Of a stretch of 64,000 nt of DNA, positions 1-7,913 are shown piece by piece; position 1 is the first letter of the stretch; each line of letters starts with the position of its first letter. This DNA is from Limnohabitans sp. DM1 (GTDB lineage: Bacteria > Pseudomonadota > Gammaproteobacteria > Burkholderiales > Burkholderiaceae_C): positions 1 to 64,000 of the forward strand of contig NZ_CXOO01000022.1 of assembly GCF_001269385.1 (NCBI RefSeq), written 5' to 3'. A program made the position numbers and the translations under genes. Below the pieces are notes generated by a model. The model was not told the DNA's origin. It saw nothing but the letters and a program-made list of their open reading frames with translations, and ran no database searches.

Positions 1-475
1 GACCAAGTCCCAAGCCATGGAGCGCACCTCTTCTTTGATGCGGGTGGCGTAGGCATACGACATGACCACCACGGCTTTTTGGCGCAGCGGGGCCAAGCCT
101 TGGCGCTGGGCTTCGCGCCAGGTTTTTGGAGTCCAGCACCACGGCGGGCAGGTTGAATTTGTCTTGCAGCTCCAGCGCCCATTGCTTGCGCAGCGAAGCG
201 GGGCAGATGACCAGCAGCTGCCGCTTGCGCTCGGCCCAGTATTGGCAGAGCACGATGCCCGCCTCGATGGTTTTGCCCAGACCCACCTCGTCGGCCAGCA
301 GCACGCCCTTGCTCAGCGGCGAGCGCAGCGCAAACACCGCAGCCTCGATCTGGTGGGGGTTCAGGTCCACGCTGGCGTTAAAAAGCGCCTGGCTCAAACG
401 CTCGAGCCCGCCGCCTGCGTGCTGCAAGGTCAGGTCGTGCGCGATGTATTTGGCTTGGTGGGGGGTGAGCTGCAA
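1..475 (-). CDS. SNF2/DEAD-type helicase, N-terminal part, apparent frameshift
   Basis: The gene runs off the left edge. The minus strand encodes a helicase N-terminus: LTPHQAKYIAHDL, then NPHQIEAAVFAL, then Walker A motif ADEVGLGKTIEAG, then VICPASLRKQW. These are hallmarks of SNF2/RapA-like ATPases, which remodel protein-nucleic acid complexes. After VVLDSK the frame is lost at a run of five T (123-127 on the plus strand). Reading with one base fewer restores TWREAQRQGL and then VVVMSYAYATRIKEEVRS to the window edge, as expected for the family. So the gene is either frameshifted or carries a homopolymer error. No ATG lies between the in-frame stop at 506-508 and the conserved start; TTG at 475 is the best available start. 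Family call is firm; intactness is not. Confidence 0.72.
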   Translation of the reverse strand, partial: MQLTPHQAKYIAHDLTLQHAGGGLERLSQALFNASVDLNPHQIEAAVFALRSPLSKGVLLADEVGLGKTIEAGIVLCQYWAERKRQLLVICPASLRKQWALELQDKFNLPAVVLDSKNLARSPAPRLGPAAPKSRGGHVVCLRHPHQRRGALHGLGLG

Positions 476-914
476 GACAGTGCGGCCGTGAGCCGTGAAT
501 ATGAATCAAAAAAGATATATATCGTAATTCCCTATTAATTTTTGAGTTGATTCAGATTCACTTTTTTTGTATTTTTTTATTTACTTTTTTAGCGACTTCA
601 GGGTTTACCCCATGCAATTGGGTCAAGTAAAAACTGACAACGACTTTGAAGCCGCACTGCTGCGATGCGTCGATCTGGCGCTTGAAGGTGAAGTCGCCCC
701 CCAGCCACAGGGCACAGACTTTTTTCATGCGGACGAGCCTGTTACGCGGCATGGTTTTTTGCACCATGGCTGGGCCTGACTCACGCCTTCACACAGGTTC
801 CTGCAAAAGGCCGAGACCAAGGAAACCTGGTGAGCCATGGGCTCAAGACTTGGCACGTAAACCCGGCACAATCTCCCTTTTTTGAAACCTTTCGCGCTCT
901 GAAGCGCGCATCGC
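476..914. other. Intergenic, AT-rich, no supported gene
   Basis: This 439-base gap separates the helicase from the exporter. Bases 490-600 are strikingly AT-rich against the GC-rich surroundings and could hold the helicase promoter. A 69-codon minus-strand frame (767-558) ends in a lysine-rich tail produced by the A-rich stretch. I recognise no family in it and cannot show that it is translated. Confidence 0.5.
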
Positions 915-1562
915 ATGAGTGTGCTGTCAAGTGTTGGAGGGGCCTGGCCTGTTTTTGTGCAGGGCATGGTCTTGGGGCTGGGTTTGATCGTGGCCATTGG
1001 GGCGCAAAACGCGTTTGTGTTGCGCCAAGGTCTGCGCCGCGAGCATGTGGGCAGCGTAGTGGCTTTTTGTGCGGTGGCCGATGCGGTGCTCATCACGGCA
1101 GGCGTGCTGGGCATGGCGCAGGCGCTGGGCAACAGGCCTATGCTGGCGCGTGGTCTGGCTTTGGGCGGGGCGGCGTTTTTGGCCGTGTATGGCTGGCGGG
1201 CACTGCAGCGGGCGCGCCAGGCCAACGCGCTGGATGTGACGAACACGGGCCAGGGCCTGAGCCGTGGGGCGGCGCTCGCGCAAGCGGCGGCCTTCACCTT
1301 ACTCAACCCACATGTGTATCTGGACACGGTGCTCTTGGTGGGCAGCATTGGCGCACAGCAGCCCGCGCCCTTGCAAGGCTGGTTTGCGGCCGGGGCCAGT
1401 TCGGCCAGCTTGTTGTGGTTCAGCGCCTTGGGTTTTGGGGCGCGTTGGTTGGCACCCTGGTTTGCACGGCCACGCGCTTGGCAGGTGCTGGACGCGCTGA
1501 TCGGTGTGACCATGTGGGTGCTGTCGCTCTTGTTGGTGCGCCACGCCATCGCCGGGCTTTGA
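915..1562 (+). CDS. LysE/ArgO-type amino acid exporter
   Basis: A 215-residue integral membrane protein of the LysE superfamily, which exports basic amino acids such as arginine or lysine across the inner membrane. The first membrane segment carries the family signature AIGAQNAFVLRQGLRREHV at residues 27-45, typical of the LysE/ArgO branch rather than RhtB. Five further hydrophobic segments follow, with LNPHVYLDTVLLVG at about residue 135 matching the conserved N-P-x-x-Y-L-D motif. Length is normal for the family. It stands alone on the plus strand; the usual LysR-type regulator ArgP is not adjacent. The exact substrate cannot be read from sequence. Confidence 0.85.
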   Translation: MSVLSSVGGAWPVFVQGMVLGLGLIVAIGAQNAFVLRQGLRREHVGSVVAFCAVADAVLITAGVLGMAQALGNRPMLARGLALGGAAFLAVYGWRALQRARQANALDVTNTGQGLSRGAALAQAAAFTLLNPHVYLDTVLLVGSIGAQQPAPLQGWFAAGASSASLLWFSALGFGARWLAPWFARPRAWQVLDALIGVTMWVLSLLLVRHAIAGL

Positions 1563-2155
1563 TGTCTTTCAAACTGTCGGAAATAAAAAATTTGACTTTT
1601 ATTTCATGTGGAAATATACTCTTGGCTTGTTATGCAATACCCGCATAACAAAACGCAGATGGCTCACAAGGCGTCTGCATAAGCATCGATTGACTTCGAA
1701 CACCGTCTCCTGTTGAGCTGCAGGCCTCGGCATTTTTCTCACAGCTCTGCGCAAGCCCCTGGATGGTTTGCGACTCGATTGATTTTGATTTCCCCGATTA
1801 CCACCCGCACGGGCTCCCCGGTCGCTTCGCCCTCGACACACCCTTTTTGCACCGGCCTCGGCCGAACAACAGCTGCCACGGCTTTGCGCCAGGTTCGCCC
1901 TGCTCTGCAAGGCCTGGACCTGACGCCCGCCCTGCACAGGTCGGCTTGTGCTTTCACCCAACATGCTGCGCGCCGCGTCCTCGACACCACGCGCGACTGG
2001 CTGCAAAACAGCCCCAGCCCCGAACAAATGCGCTAAGGCCTCACGGCCCCTTGCGCATTTCCCTGCGGCCTCTCGGCATCTGCCAAGAATCCGCTTTTCC
2101 CTGCATGTCGGCTTCGTTTTGAAGCTGCCACGCCACCTCTCTGAAAGGCTCAACC
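1563..2155 (+). other. 593-base leader before the RRM gene
   Basis: No convincing gene is seen between the exporter and the RRM gene. Short open frames on both strands are arginine- and proline-rich, as expected from GC-rich non-coding DNA, and match no family. The AT-rich stretch at about 1575-1640 could hold a promoter, which would leave a leader of roughly 500 bases in the RRM mRNA. Long structured leaders are common in cold-induced genes, but no known RNA element is recognised here. Confidence 0.4.
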
Positions 2156-2449
2156 ATGAGCAGCAAAATTTACGTGGGCAACCTGCCCTACACCATCGAC
2201 GACGCCAGCTTGCGTCAAAACTTTTCTGAATTTGGCGGCGTGATGTCGGCCAAAGTCATGATGGACCGCGACACCGGTCGCTCCAAGGGTTTCGCCTTTG
2301 TCGAAATGTCCAGCGCCGAAGAAGCCCAAGCCGCCATCACCGGCCTGAATGGCATGTCGGTCAGCGGTCGCTCGATCGTGGTGAACATCTCCAAGCCCAA
2401 AGAGCCGAGCACCGGCTACGGCAGCGGTTACCGCGACACACGCAACTGA
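2156..2449 (+). CDS. RRM-type RNA-binding protein
   Basis: A 97-residue protein made almost entirely of one RNA recognition motif. RNP2 is seen as KIYVGNLPY (residues 4-12) and RNP1 as SKGFAFVEM (residues 43-51), both with the aromatic residues that stack on RNA bases. A short tail rich in glycine, serine and tyrosine follows. Bacterial proteins of this size resemble the cold-induced Rbp family of cyanobacteria and proteobacteria and are thought to bind mRNA in the cytoplasm. The start is supported by a purine-rich site (GAAAGG) just upstream. A strong terminator follows the stop codon, so the gene is probably monocistronic. Confidence 0.9.
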   Translation: MSSKIYVGNLPYTIDDASLRQNFSEFGGVMSAKVMMDRDTGRSKGFAFVEMSSAEEAQAAITGLNGMSVSGRSIVVNISKPKEPSTGYGSGYRDTRN

Positions 2450-2467
2450 TCTGTTTCAGTCGCCCAC

Positions 2468-2496
2468 AAAAAAGCCGCTTTACAGCGGCTTTTTTG
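2468..2496. terminator. Rho-independent terminator, possibly bidirectional
   Basis: The stem AGCCGCT/AGCGGCT is flanked by A-runs on the left and T-runs on the right, so it can work in both directions. It lies between the convergent RRM gene and the end of the photosynthesis superoperon, and probably terminates both transcripts. Confidence 0.85.
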
Positions 2497-2537
2497 TAGT
2501 CGGGGCTTTTTTCGAAGTCCCCAGGCCATGGGGCGCT

Positions 2538-2633
2538 TTACTTGCGTGGGCCCTTTGGACGGTTGAACCAGTTGGCCAGCATGAACAGGCCAAAAACCAC
2601 GAACATGATGATGAGGATGTGTTTGATTTCCAT
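2538..2633 (-). CDS. 31-residue single-span membrane protein after pucC (orf31)
   Basis: A very short gene at the distal end of the photosynthesis superoperon, 48 bases after the pucC stop. The start is supported by an AAGGA ribosome-binding site seven bases before the ATG. The product has a short charged N-terminus (MEIKH), one hydrophobic helix of about 18 residues (residues 6-23), an aromatic boundary with Trp and Phe, and a basic tail (NRPKGPRK). This shape resembles small accessory polypeptides that sit next to light-harvesting rings, but no family is recognised. Its position suggests co-transcription with pucBAC. It is real by ribosome-binding site and context; function is unknown. Confidence 0.6.
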   Translation of the reverse strand: MEIKHILIIMFVVFGLFMLANWFNRPKGPRK

Positions 2634-2681
2634 GGTGAGTCCTTGGGTTGTGGGGTGATCTTGAAAAGGCGTGGGGAATGA

Positions 2682-4079
2682 TTATGCAGAGATGGCGGGC
2701 GGGCGTACAGCAGCGGGCGCAGAACGCAGCAAAGGTCCCATGGCCCACAGGGTCATGCCCAACAAAAGAATCTCGATGGCGTAGACGGCCGAGTAGCCCA
2801 TGACGGGGCTGCTGACCAGGCCAACGCCGTCGCGCAACAAGCCGCCTGCGGCCATGCCCACACCCGCAGCCGTGGCCTGCACGGCGCCCCAGGCGCCCAT
2901 GGCCAGACCGATCTGCCCCGGTGGGGCCAGCTGCATGGTGGCCGTGAGGGTGCCGTGTGCAAACAAACCACCCCCCAAGCCAATCAAGAAAATGCCCAGT
3001 ACAAACAAGGCGGGCATGGTCAGAGGGCCAGAGGCCATGACGCAGACGAAGGCAGGCAAACCGACCCAGGCCCCCCAGCCGGACATGCGGTAGGCGTCGC
3101 CGCCACGCCCCAATGCGCGCGAGGCCCAGGCAAAACCCAGCAGGCCGCCCAGCGCCAAAGTGGCAGAGAGCAAGGTGGTGCTGGACACGCTCATGTGCAA
3201 AATTTCGCCGCCATAAGGTTCGAGCAACACGTCTTCCATGGTGAAGGCCATGGTGCCCAGGCCTACCGCCAACAAACGGCGCAGTGTGTTCGGCCCTTGG
3301 CAAAACAGTTGCCAGGCTTGCGCAAAGGTGTGTTCGATGGGTGTGCCGGGTTTGCGCAGCCGGCTGCGCGGCTCTTGCTTCCAGAGCGCGATCACATTCA
3401 GGACCAGTGTGGTCACCGCCACGGCCTGCACCACGCGAATCAGCTGGCCAGGGCTGTAGTCGTGCAGCAAATAGCCCAGCATCAAGGCGCTGCCGATCAT
3501 GCCGATCAGCTGCATGACGTACATGAGCCCCACCACCTGGGGCTGGCGCTCGGGCGGGGCCAGGTCGGTGGCCAGGGCCAGGCCTGCGGTTTGCACGGTG
3601 TGCATGCCCAGGCCCACCAACAAAAACGCACCCGCTGCGCCCAACTGGCCAACCCAGGCCGGGGCCTGGCTGGCTTGCCCGGCACCGGCGAGCACCAAGA
3701 GCGCAAAGGGCATGATGGAAAAGCCGCCAAACTGCAGCAAGCTGCCCATCCAGATGTAGGGCACGCGCCGCCAGCCCAGCTGCGAGCGGTGGTTGTCCGA
3801 GCGAAAACCAATGAGCGCGCGCAAAGGCGCAATGAGCAGGGGCAGCGCCACCATGAAGGACACCAGCGTGGCGGAGACTTTGAGCTCCACGATCATCACG
3901 CGGTTGAGGGTGCCCACCAGCATGACCATGGCCATGCCAACAGAAATTTGAAACAGCGACAAGCGCAGCAAACGCGACAGCGGCAAATCATCGCTGGCGG
4001 CGTCAGCAAAAGGGAGAAACCGGGGACCCCAACTGGCCAAAGCCATGCCCCAGTTGCTGCGATTTTTGGTGGTATTCAT
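2682..4079 (-). CDS. pucC: PucC-family light-harvesting assembly protein
   Basis: A 465-residue polytopic membrane protein of the PucC/LhaA (BCH2) branch of the major facilitator superfamily. These proteins are needed for assembly or accumulation of light-harvesting complexes and are proposed to deliver bacteriochlorophyll or LH polypeptides in the cytoplasmic membrane. Family features include LNRVMIVELKVSATLVS near residue 60, a segment of the type RALIGFRSDNHRS, and RRVPYIWMGSLLQFGGF after it. About twelve hydrophobic segments are visible. The gene follows pucA after a hairpin, which supports assignment to LH2 (PucC) rather than LH1 (LhaA). Confidence 0.9.
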   Translation of the reverse strand: MNTTKNRSNWGMALASWGPRFLPFADAASDDLPLSRLLRLSLFQISVGMAMVMLVGTLNRVMIVELKVSATLVSFMVALPLLIAPLRALIGFRSDNHRSQLGWRRVPYIWMGSLLQFGGFSIMPFALLVLAGAGQASQAPAWVGQLGAAGAFLLVGLGMHTVQTAGLALATDLAPPERQPQVVGLMYVMQLIGMIGSALMLGYLLHDYSPGQLIRVVQAVAVTTLVLNVIALWKQEPRSRLRKPGTPIEHTFAQAWQLFCQGPNTLRRLLAVGLGTMAFTMEDVLLEPYGGEILHMSVSSTTLLSATLALGGLLGFAWASRALGRGGDAYRMSGWGAWVGLPAFVCVMASGPLTMPALFVLGIFLIGLGGGLFAHGTLTATMQLAPPGQIGLAMGAWGAVQATAAGVGMAAGGLLRDGVGLVSSPVMGYSAVYAIEILLLGMTLWAMGPLLRSAPAAVRPPAISA

Positions 4080-4094
4080 AAATCAAGAGAAAGA

Positions 4095-4114
4095 CCAGGC
4101 GCTTGCGCGCCTGG
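4095..4114 (-). promoter_or_regulatory. Hairpin between pucA and pucC
   Basis: A perfect 8-base-pair stem (CCAGGCGC/GCGCCTGG) with a four-base loop lies just after the pucA stop. In the direction of transcription it is followed by a pyrimidine-rich run, but not a clean T-tract. It may protect the abundant pucBA message from 3' decay or partly terminate before pucC, as known for puc and puf operons of other phototrophs. Confidence 0.6.
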
Positions 4115-4133
4115 CCGTTCGGGCTTTCACCCT

Positions 4134-4328
4134 TTACTTCTTCACCGCAGCATCCGCAGAAGGCGCCGCAGCGACCACTTTGGTACCACCGTTCAGGAAG
4201 CTTTTCACCCAGGTCGTGTTCGTTGTCAGGGCCAGGTGCACGCTGAAGGACGAAATCGCCACAGCCGCAATGAACACTGGGATACCGACCGAAGGCTTCA
4301 CCACACACCACATTTTGGAGTAGATCAT
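4134..4328 (-). CDS. pucA: LH2 light-harvesting alpha subunit
   Basis: A 64-residue LH2 alpha polypeptide. After the N-terminal MIYSKMW comes CVVKPSVGIPVF, matching the V-V-x-P-x-x-G-x-P pattern of PucA. The single membrane helix contains the bacteriochlorophyll-ligating His in SSFSVHLAL, followed by TTNTTWV with the C-terminal aromatic residue. The extra Ala/Val-rich tail (VVAAAPSADAAVKK) resembles the Rubrivivax-type LH2 alpha extension. The upstream ATG at 4328 is chosen because an AAAGGA site precedes it and MIYSKMW aligns with the usual N-terminus. It follows pucB by 12 bases. Confidence 0.93.
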   Translation of the reverse strand: MIYSKMWCVVKPSVGIPVFIAAVAISSFSVHLALTTNTTWVKSFLNGGTKVVAAAPSADAAVKK

Positions 4329-4340
4329 GATGATTTTCCT

Positions 4341-4493
4341 TTACTTGAGCCAGGGTGAATAGATGTAGGCCAGCAGGTGCGCAAATGCGGCAATCATGCC
4401 GAAGATTTGCGTACCCTGGATGAGATTGCGGTGAATCTCTTCCGATTCGGCCTCGGTCAGTCCCGTTGGCCAGACTTTGTCTGAGTTAGACAT
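4341..4493 (-). CDS. pucB: LH2 light-harvesting beta subunit
   Basis: A 50-residue LH2 beta polypeptide. It begins MSNSDKVWPTGLTEAESEEIH, the beta signature with a first conserved His, and has the bacteriochlorophyll-ligating His in MIAAFAHLLAY, ending IYSPWLK. The Lys-Val-Trp-Pro start points to LH2 rather than LH1; the LH1 beta gene of the same window is clearly different. AAGGAG lies seven bases upstream of the ATG at 4493. The gap to crtC is 104 bases and shows no PpsR-type palindrome, so pucBA may be read through from crtC or use an unrecognised promoter. Confidence 0.93.
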   Translation of the reverse strand: MSNSDKVWPTGLTEAESEEIHRNLIQGTQIFGMIAAFAHLLAYIYSPWLK

Positions 4494-4597
4494 AGTTTTC
4501 TCCTTGCAGAAGACGTGCACGGCCCGCACGAGGGCTATTCTTGGCCACCGCGGCCAGGAATGGGGTTGCCTTGACATCACGTTCAAGGTTGTTCATC

Positions 4598-5461
4598 TCA
4601 AGCCCGCCTTGGCATGCGAAAAGGCAGCATGGCTTGAACCACCGGTGACACCAAACGCGGCACCGACAGGGTTTCGTGAAAGGCGAGCAAGGGCTCACCT
4701 GCGTGATCAAATTGCAGCAAGGCACGCTGGTAAAACGGCGTGTCTTCGAGTTGTTCATGCACGCGCACGGCTTGCGAACTTCGCATCCGACGGTAGATGC
4801 GCCAGCCGGTCTTGGACAGGCGCTGCACCGGGGGCGTGGCGATGGGCTCGACCGTGCCTTGGGGCGTGAAGCGCAGCGACAGCACGCGGTCTTCGGTGCC
4901 AGGCGATTGCATGTCATAAAACACCACGGTGCTGCCGTCGCGTGTGCGGGCACGGGACCAGTCCCAGGTGTGAAAACCCCGGTCCACCGGCTCGTCGCCT
5001 TCGTTGGAGTCCAGATACGCGTGGCCTTGCCACTTCAGATCGGGGGCACTCAAGTCCACCTCGATGCGTGAGGCGGGCGCCAGCGGCCCCCAGCGGTGCT
5101 GGGCGTACACATCGAGCGGTGTGGAGTAAGCAAACAACTGCTGGGGCCAGAGCTTGATGCGGCCGCGCACGCGGCGCGGGATGGGCACACACAGCTCGTC
5201 GATGTCGATGGTCAGGCAGTCGCCGTCCCAGCTGAGTTGGCTCGGGCCGATGGTGAACTGGCGAGCGCTGCGGGCGCAGTGGCGCTGGCCACGCTCGGTC
5301 ATGGCCCAGCGGCCTTGGCCTTTGCTGTAGATGGCCACGTTCAGGGCGCAGTGGTTATCCGGGTTGGCCCGGCCACGCCCACGCGCCCAGGCGTAATAAG
5401 GCGAGAACACACTGCCCACAAACGCAATGAGGGTGATGCCGTGTTGACCATCGTCACTCAT
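4598..5461 (-). CDS. crtC: Acyclic carotenoid 1,2-hydratase
   Basis: CrtC adds water to the C-1,2 double bond of neurosporene or lycopene derivatives in the spheroidene pathway. The family block ITLIAFVGSVFSPYYAWARGRG is followed by NHCALNVAIY, RWAMTERG and TIDIDELCVP. From the ATG at 5461 the protein has 287 residues, and this ATG overlaps the crtD stop as ATGA, a typical coupled start. However, the in-frame codons just upstream spell FDQHVPDGG and YLWWYVDA, which resemble the usual CrtC N-terminus, and no ATG, GTG or TTG precedes them within the crtD overlap. So the annotated start may omit the first 20-30 family residues. Function is firm; the start is not. Confidence 0.88.
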   Translation of the reverse strand: MSDDGQHGITLIAFVGSVFSPYYAWARGRGRANPDNHCALNVAIYSKGQGRWAMTERGQRHCARSARQFTIGPSQLSWDGDCLTIDIDELCVPIPRRVRGRIKLWPQQLFAYSTPLDVYAQHRWGPLAPASRIEVDLSAPDLKWQGHAYLDSNEGDEPVDRGFHTWDWSRARTRDGSTVVFYDMQSPGTEDRVLSLRFTPQGTVEPIATPPVQRLSKTGWRIYRRMRSSQAVRVHEQLEDTPFYQRALLQFDHAGEPLLAFHETLSVPRLVSPVVQAMLPFRMPRRA

Positions 5462-6990
5462 GGCGTCGACATACCACCACAGGTAGCCCCCATCGGGAAC
5501 GTGCTGGTCGAAGCGAGGCTCGCCATCAGCGCCTCGGCCGCCCGCTGCCCGGACAAGGCCGCCATCGGCACGCCCGGTCCCGGATGCACGCTGCCCCCCG
5601 CCAGATACAGGCCCTGCAGGGGTGTGGTGGAGCCAGGTCGGCTGAAGATGCTGGTCCAGCCGTGCGTCGCCTGCCCGTACAGCGCTCCCCCGCTGGCCGG
5701 AAAGCGTCGATGGAAATCCTGTGGCGTCGTGCGCAGGCTGTTGCTCGCCGTGGGTTGCAGGTGCAGGCCCAGTTGGCGCAGGTGCTGAAAGGTGTGCGTT
5801 TGGCATTGTTCTAAAGCCTCCTCGGTGATTGCGCTGCCATCACCGCAGGCGGGGGCGTTGACCAAACAAAACAGGCGCTCGGCTTGGCCGTGCGGTAACG
5901 GAGCAGGCCGGTCTTGCGCGCAGACATAGACCGTGGGCTGTGCGGGCAAGCGCTGGCGCTCAAAGATGTCTTCAAACTCGCTGGCGTAGGTGCTCTGGAA
6001 AAACACGTTGTGCCGGTCCAGGGCCACGCCCTCGGCGGGGGTGTGCATGGACCAGGTCAAGGCCGACAAAGAGCGCGGTGGCGCGTCTTGAGGCACAGCG
6101 CGGCGCACATCCTCGCCCAGCAAGCCTTGGCGCAAAGCGGCGGCGTCGCCATTGAAGATGACGCGGTCGGCCGGTAAAAATTCGCCCGACTGCAGGTGCA
6201 CACCGCACACACGGCCCTGGCGCTGCTCGATGCGCTGGCAAGTGCTGTGGTAGCGGAACACCGCGCCTCGGCGACGGGCCACACGGGCCAGTGCCTGAGC
6301 CATGCCGACCATGCCGCCTTCAACCGACCAGACCCCGTCCATCTCGACCTGCGCGATCAGCATGAGCGTGGCCGGCGACTGCCAGGGCGATGAGCCGCAG
6401 TAGGTGGCGTAGCGTGCAAACAGCTGGCGCAAACGCGGGTCTGAAAACTGGTGGCCGAGTTGTTGCCACAGGCTGCGCATGGGGCCAAGTTGGGCCAACA
6501 CGCCCAAGCCTTTGAAGCCCAAGTCGCCCATGAAGCCGCCCATGCTGGGGCGCTGGGCACGGATCATCGGGCCTTCGAGCGTGGCATAAAGCTGGCGTGT
6601 GGTCTTGCAAAAATCCCGAAAGCGCCGGGCTTCGTCGCCACCCGACCATGCGGCAATGGCCGCCTCGCTCTCGCGGGCGTCGGCCGATAAATCGAGCTGG
6701 CTGCCATCGGGCCAGAAGTGGCGGGCCAGCACTTGCAGCGGCGTGATGCGCATCTCGGCCTCGACGCTGGTGCCCACGCTGCGCAGCAAGTCGTCGAAGA
6801 CCCAGCGCATGGTGAACACGGTGGGGCCACTGTCGATGTGGGCGCCGTTCACCTCGCGGCTGTGTACTTTGCCACCGGGGGCGCCAGAGGTCTCGACCAC
6901 GGTGACATCGAGCCCTTGGTGCGCCAGCGTGATGGCGCTGCACAAACCGCCCATACCCGCACCCACGATGACGACGCGGTGCTCAGACAT
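5458..6990 (-). CDS. crtD: 1-hydroxycarotenoid 3,4-desaturase (methoxyneurosporene dehydrogenase)
   Basis: A 510-residue FAD-dependent phytoene-desaturase-family enzyme. The N-terminal dinucleotide-binding motif is VVIVGAGMGGLCSAITLA, followed by GGKVHSREVNGAHIDSGPTVF. The C-terminal family signature GLYLAGGSVHPGPGVPMAALSG ends the core fold. Placement between crtA and crtC identifies it as CrtD rather than CrtI. CrtD introduces the 3,4 double bond in hydroxylated carotenoids. The start at 6990 overlaps the crtA stop by eight bases. The last 20 or so residues (STSTFPMGATCGGMSTP) are read through DNA that encodes CrtC-like sequence in another frame. Confidence 0.9.
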   Translation of the reverse strand: MSEHRVVIVGAGMGGLCSAITLAHQGLDVTVVETSGAPGGKVHSREVNGAHIDSGPTVFTMRWVFDDLLRSVGTSVEAEMRITPLQVLARHFWPDGSQLDLSADARESEAAIAAWSGGDEARRFRDFCKTTRQLYATLEGPMIRAQRPSMGGFMGDLGFKGLGVLAQLGPMRSLWQQLGHQFSDPRLRQLFARYATYCGSSPWQSPATLMLIAQVEMDGVWSVEGGMVGMAQALARVARRRGAVFRYHSTCQRIEQRQGRVCGVHLQSGEFLPADRVIFNGDAAALRQGLLGEDVRRAVPQDAPPRSLSALTWSMHTPAEGVALDRHNVFFQSTYASEFEDIFERQRLPAQPTVYVCAQDRPAPLPHGQAERLFCLVNAPACGDGSAITEEALEQCQTHTFQHLRQLGLHLQPTASNSLRTTPQDFHRRFPASGGALYGQATHGWTSIFSRPGSTTPLQGLYLAGGSVHPGPGVPMAALSGQRAAEALMASLASTSTFPMGATCGGMSTP

Positions 6991-7843
6991 GGCTGACCTC
7001 CAGGCTGGGCTCACCGGCCAGGCGGCTGCCGGTCAGCGCAGCATCGGCTGGGGCTGGGGCCTGCACCGCCAAGGCAGGTGCATCAAAGCTGCGGCCTTGC
7101 CAGGCCCCGGCCATCTGCAACACCTGCATGCGCACGAACAAGGATTCGGAAAAAAACTGGTGTTTGTACGCGGCGGTACTGGCCACCTGGTGCGCGCCCT
7201 GATGGGCGTAGTGCAACATGGCCTCAGTGTCTTTCCACAAGCTGAAGGTGCATTGACGCACCAAGGGTGCTTCGCCCAAGCCCATGGCCAGCAGACAGCC
7301 GGGGGCTTGGGCCAAATCGGCTTGTGCTGCTGGTGCATAGCGCCAAAACGCCATGGCCTTGGTGGGCACAATGCTGGCGCGGGTCAGCACGGCAAACGGC
7401 CCTTTGTTTTGCGCTGAATGCAGCCCACCTTCATGGTCATGCGCGTCCCACGGCTCACCCAAGGCTTCGGGCGTGCTGGCTTGCCAGCTTTGCTTGTCCC
7501 ACTGCCCCCGTGCGGATTGGACCGAGAGCACGCCCGTCCAGCACTCGCGGGCACGGCTGCGGTAGGCCTGCACAGCGGCGCTGTCCAAAAATTGCAGTGC
7601 CCAATCCAGGTGACTGAAGGTGCAAATCAGACCCTGGTGTGAGGCACTGGGGCGCAAGCTGAAACCACCGCCATGACCACTGCCCATGACCTTGGCCATG
7701 GTCAAGCCAGGCACATCCTTGTAGGGCGTGGCCCCGGCCATCAACCTGAGCCAGCCCCAGCCCTGATGCTGGCGCATGAAATCTGCCAGCAACACCACCA
7801 CCACGCCGGTCAGCGGGTCATGCGGTGTGCGAAGGCTTGGCAT
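6983..7843 (-). CDS. crtA: Spheroidene monooxygenase
   Basis: A 286-residue protein of the CrtA family, which converts spheroidene to spheroidenone with oxygen and so shifts pigment colour under oxic conditions. Recognisable blocks are VVVLLADFM near the N-terminus, KVMGSGHGGGFSLRPSASHQGLI, the mid-protein RASIVPTKAMAFWRYAPAA, and CTFSLWKDTEAMLHYAH with ESLFVRM near the end. The ATG at 7843 is preferred because upstream codons are low-complexity and lie in the spacer after pufC. It is the first carotenoid gene after puf and overlaps crtD. Confidence 0.9.
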   Translation of the reverse strand: MPSLRTPHDPLTGVVVVLLADFMRQHQGWGWLRLMAGATPYKDVPGLTMAKVMGSGHGGGFSLRPSASHQGLICTFSHLDWALQFLDSAAVQAYRSRARECWTGVLSVQSARGQWDKQSWQASTPEALGEPWDAHDHEGGLHSAQNKGPFAVLTRASIVPTKAMAFWRYAPAAQADLAQAPGCLLAMGLGEAPLVRQCTFSLWKDTEAMLHYAHQGAHQVASTAAYKHQFFSESLFVRMQVLQMAGAWQGRSFDAPALAVQAPAPADAALTGSRLAGEPSLEVSHV

Positions 7844-7913
7844 GAGGGTGTGTCCGGCAAGGTGTTGGAAGCGTGCTTGGGCTGACGGCTTGACAGACTT
7901 TTTTTCAATCCGA

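Noticed and set aside
558..767. A 69-codon minus-strand frame between the helicase and the exporter
   Set aside because: No family, no clear ribosome-binding site, and the tail is created by an A-rich stretch; left as part of the intergenic description.
2955..4358. A 467-codon open frame on the plus strand opposite pucC and pucA
   Set aside because: It is rich in Gln, His, Arg and Gly, matches no family and is the complement of well-supported pucC codons; such frames are common in GC-rich DNA.
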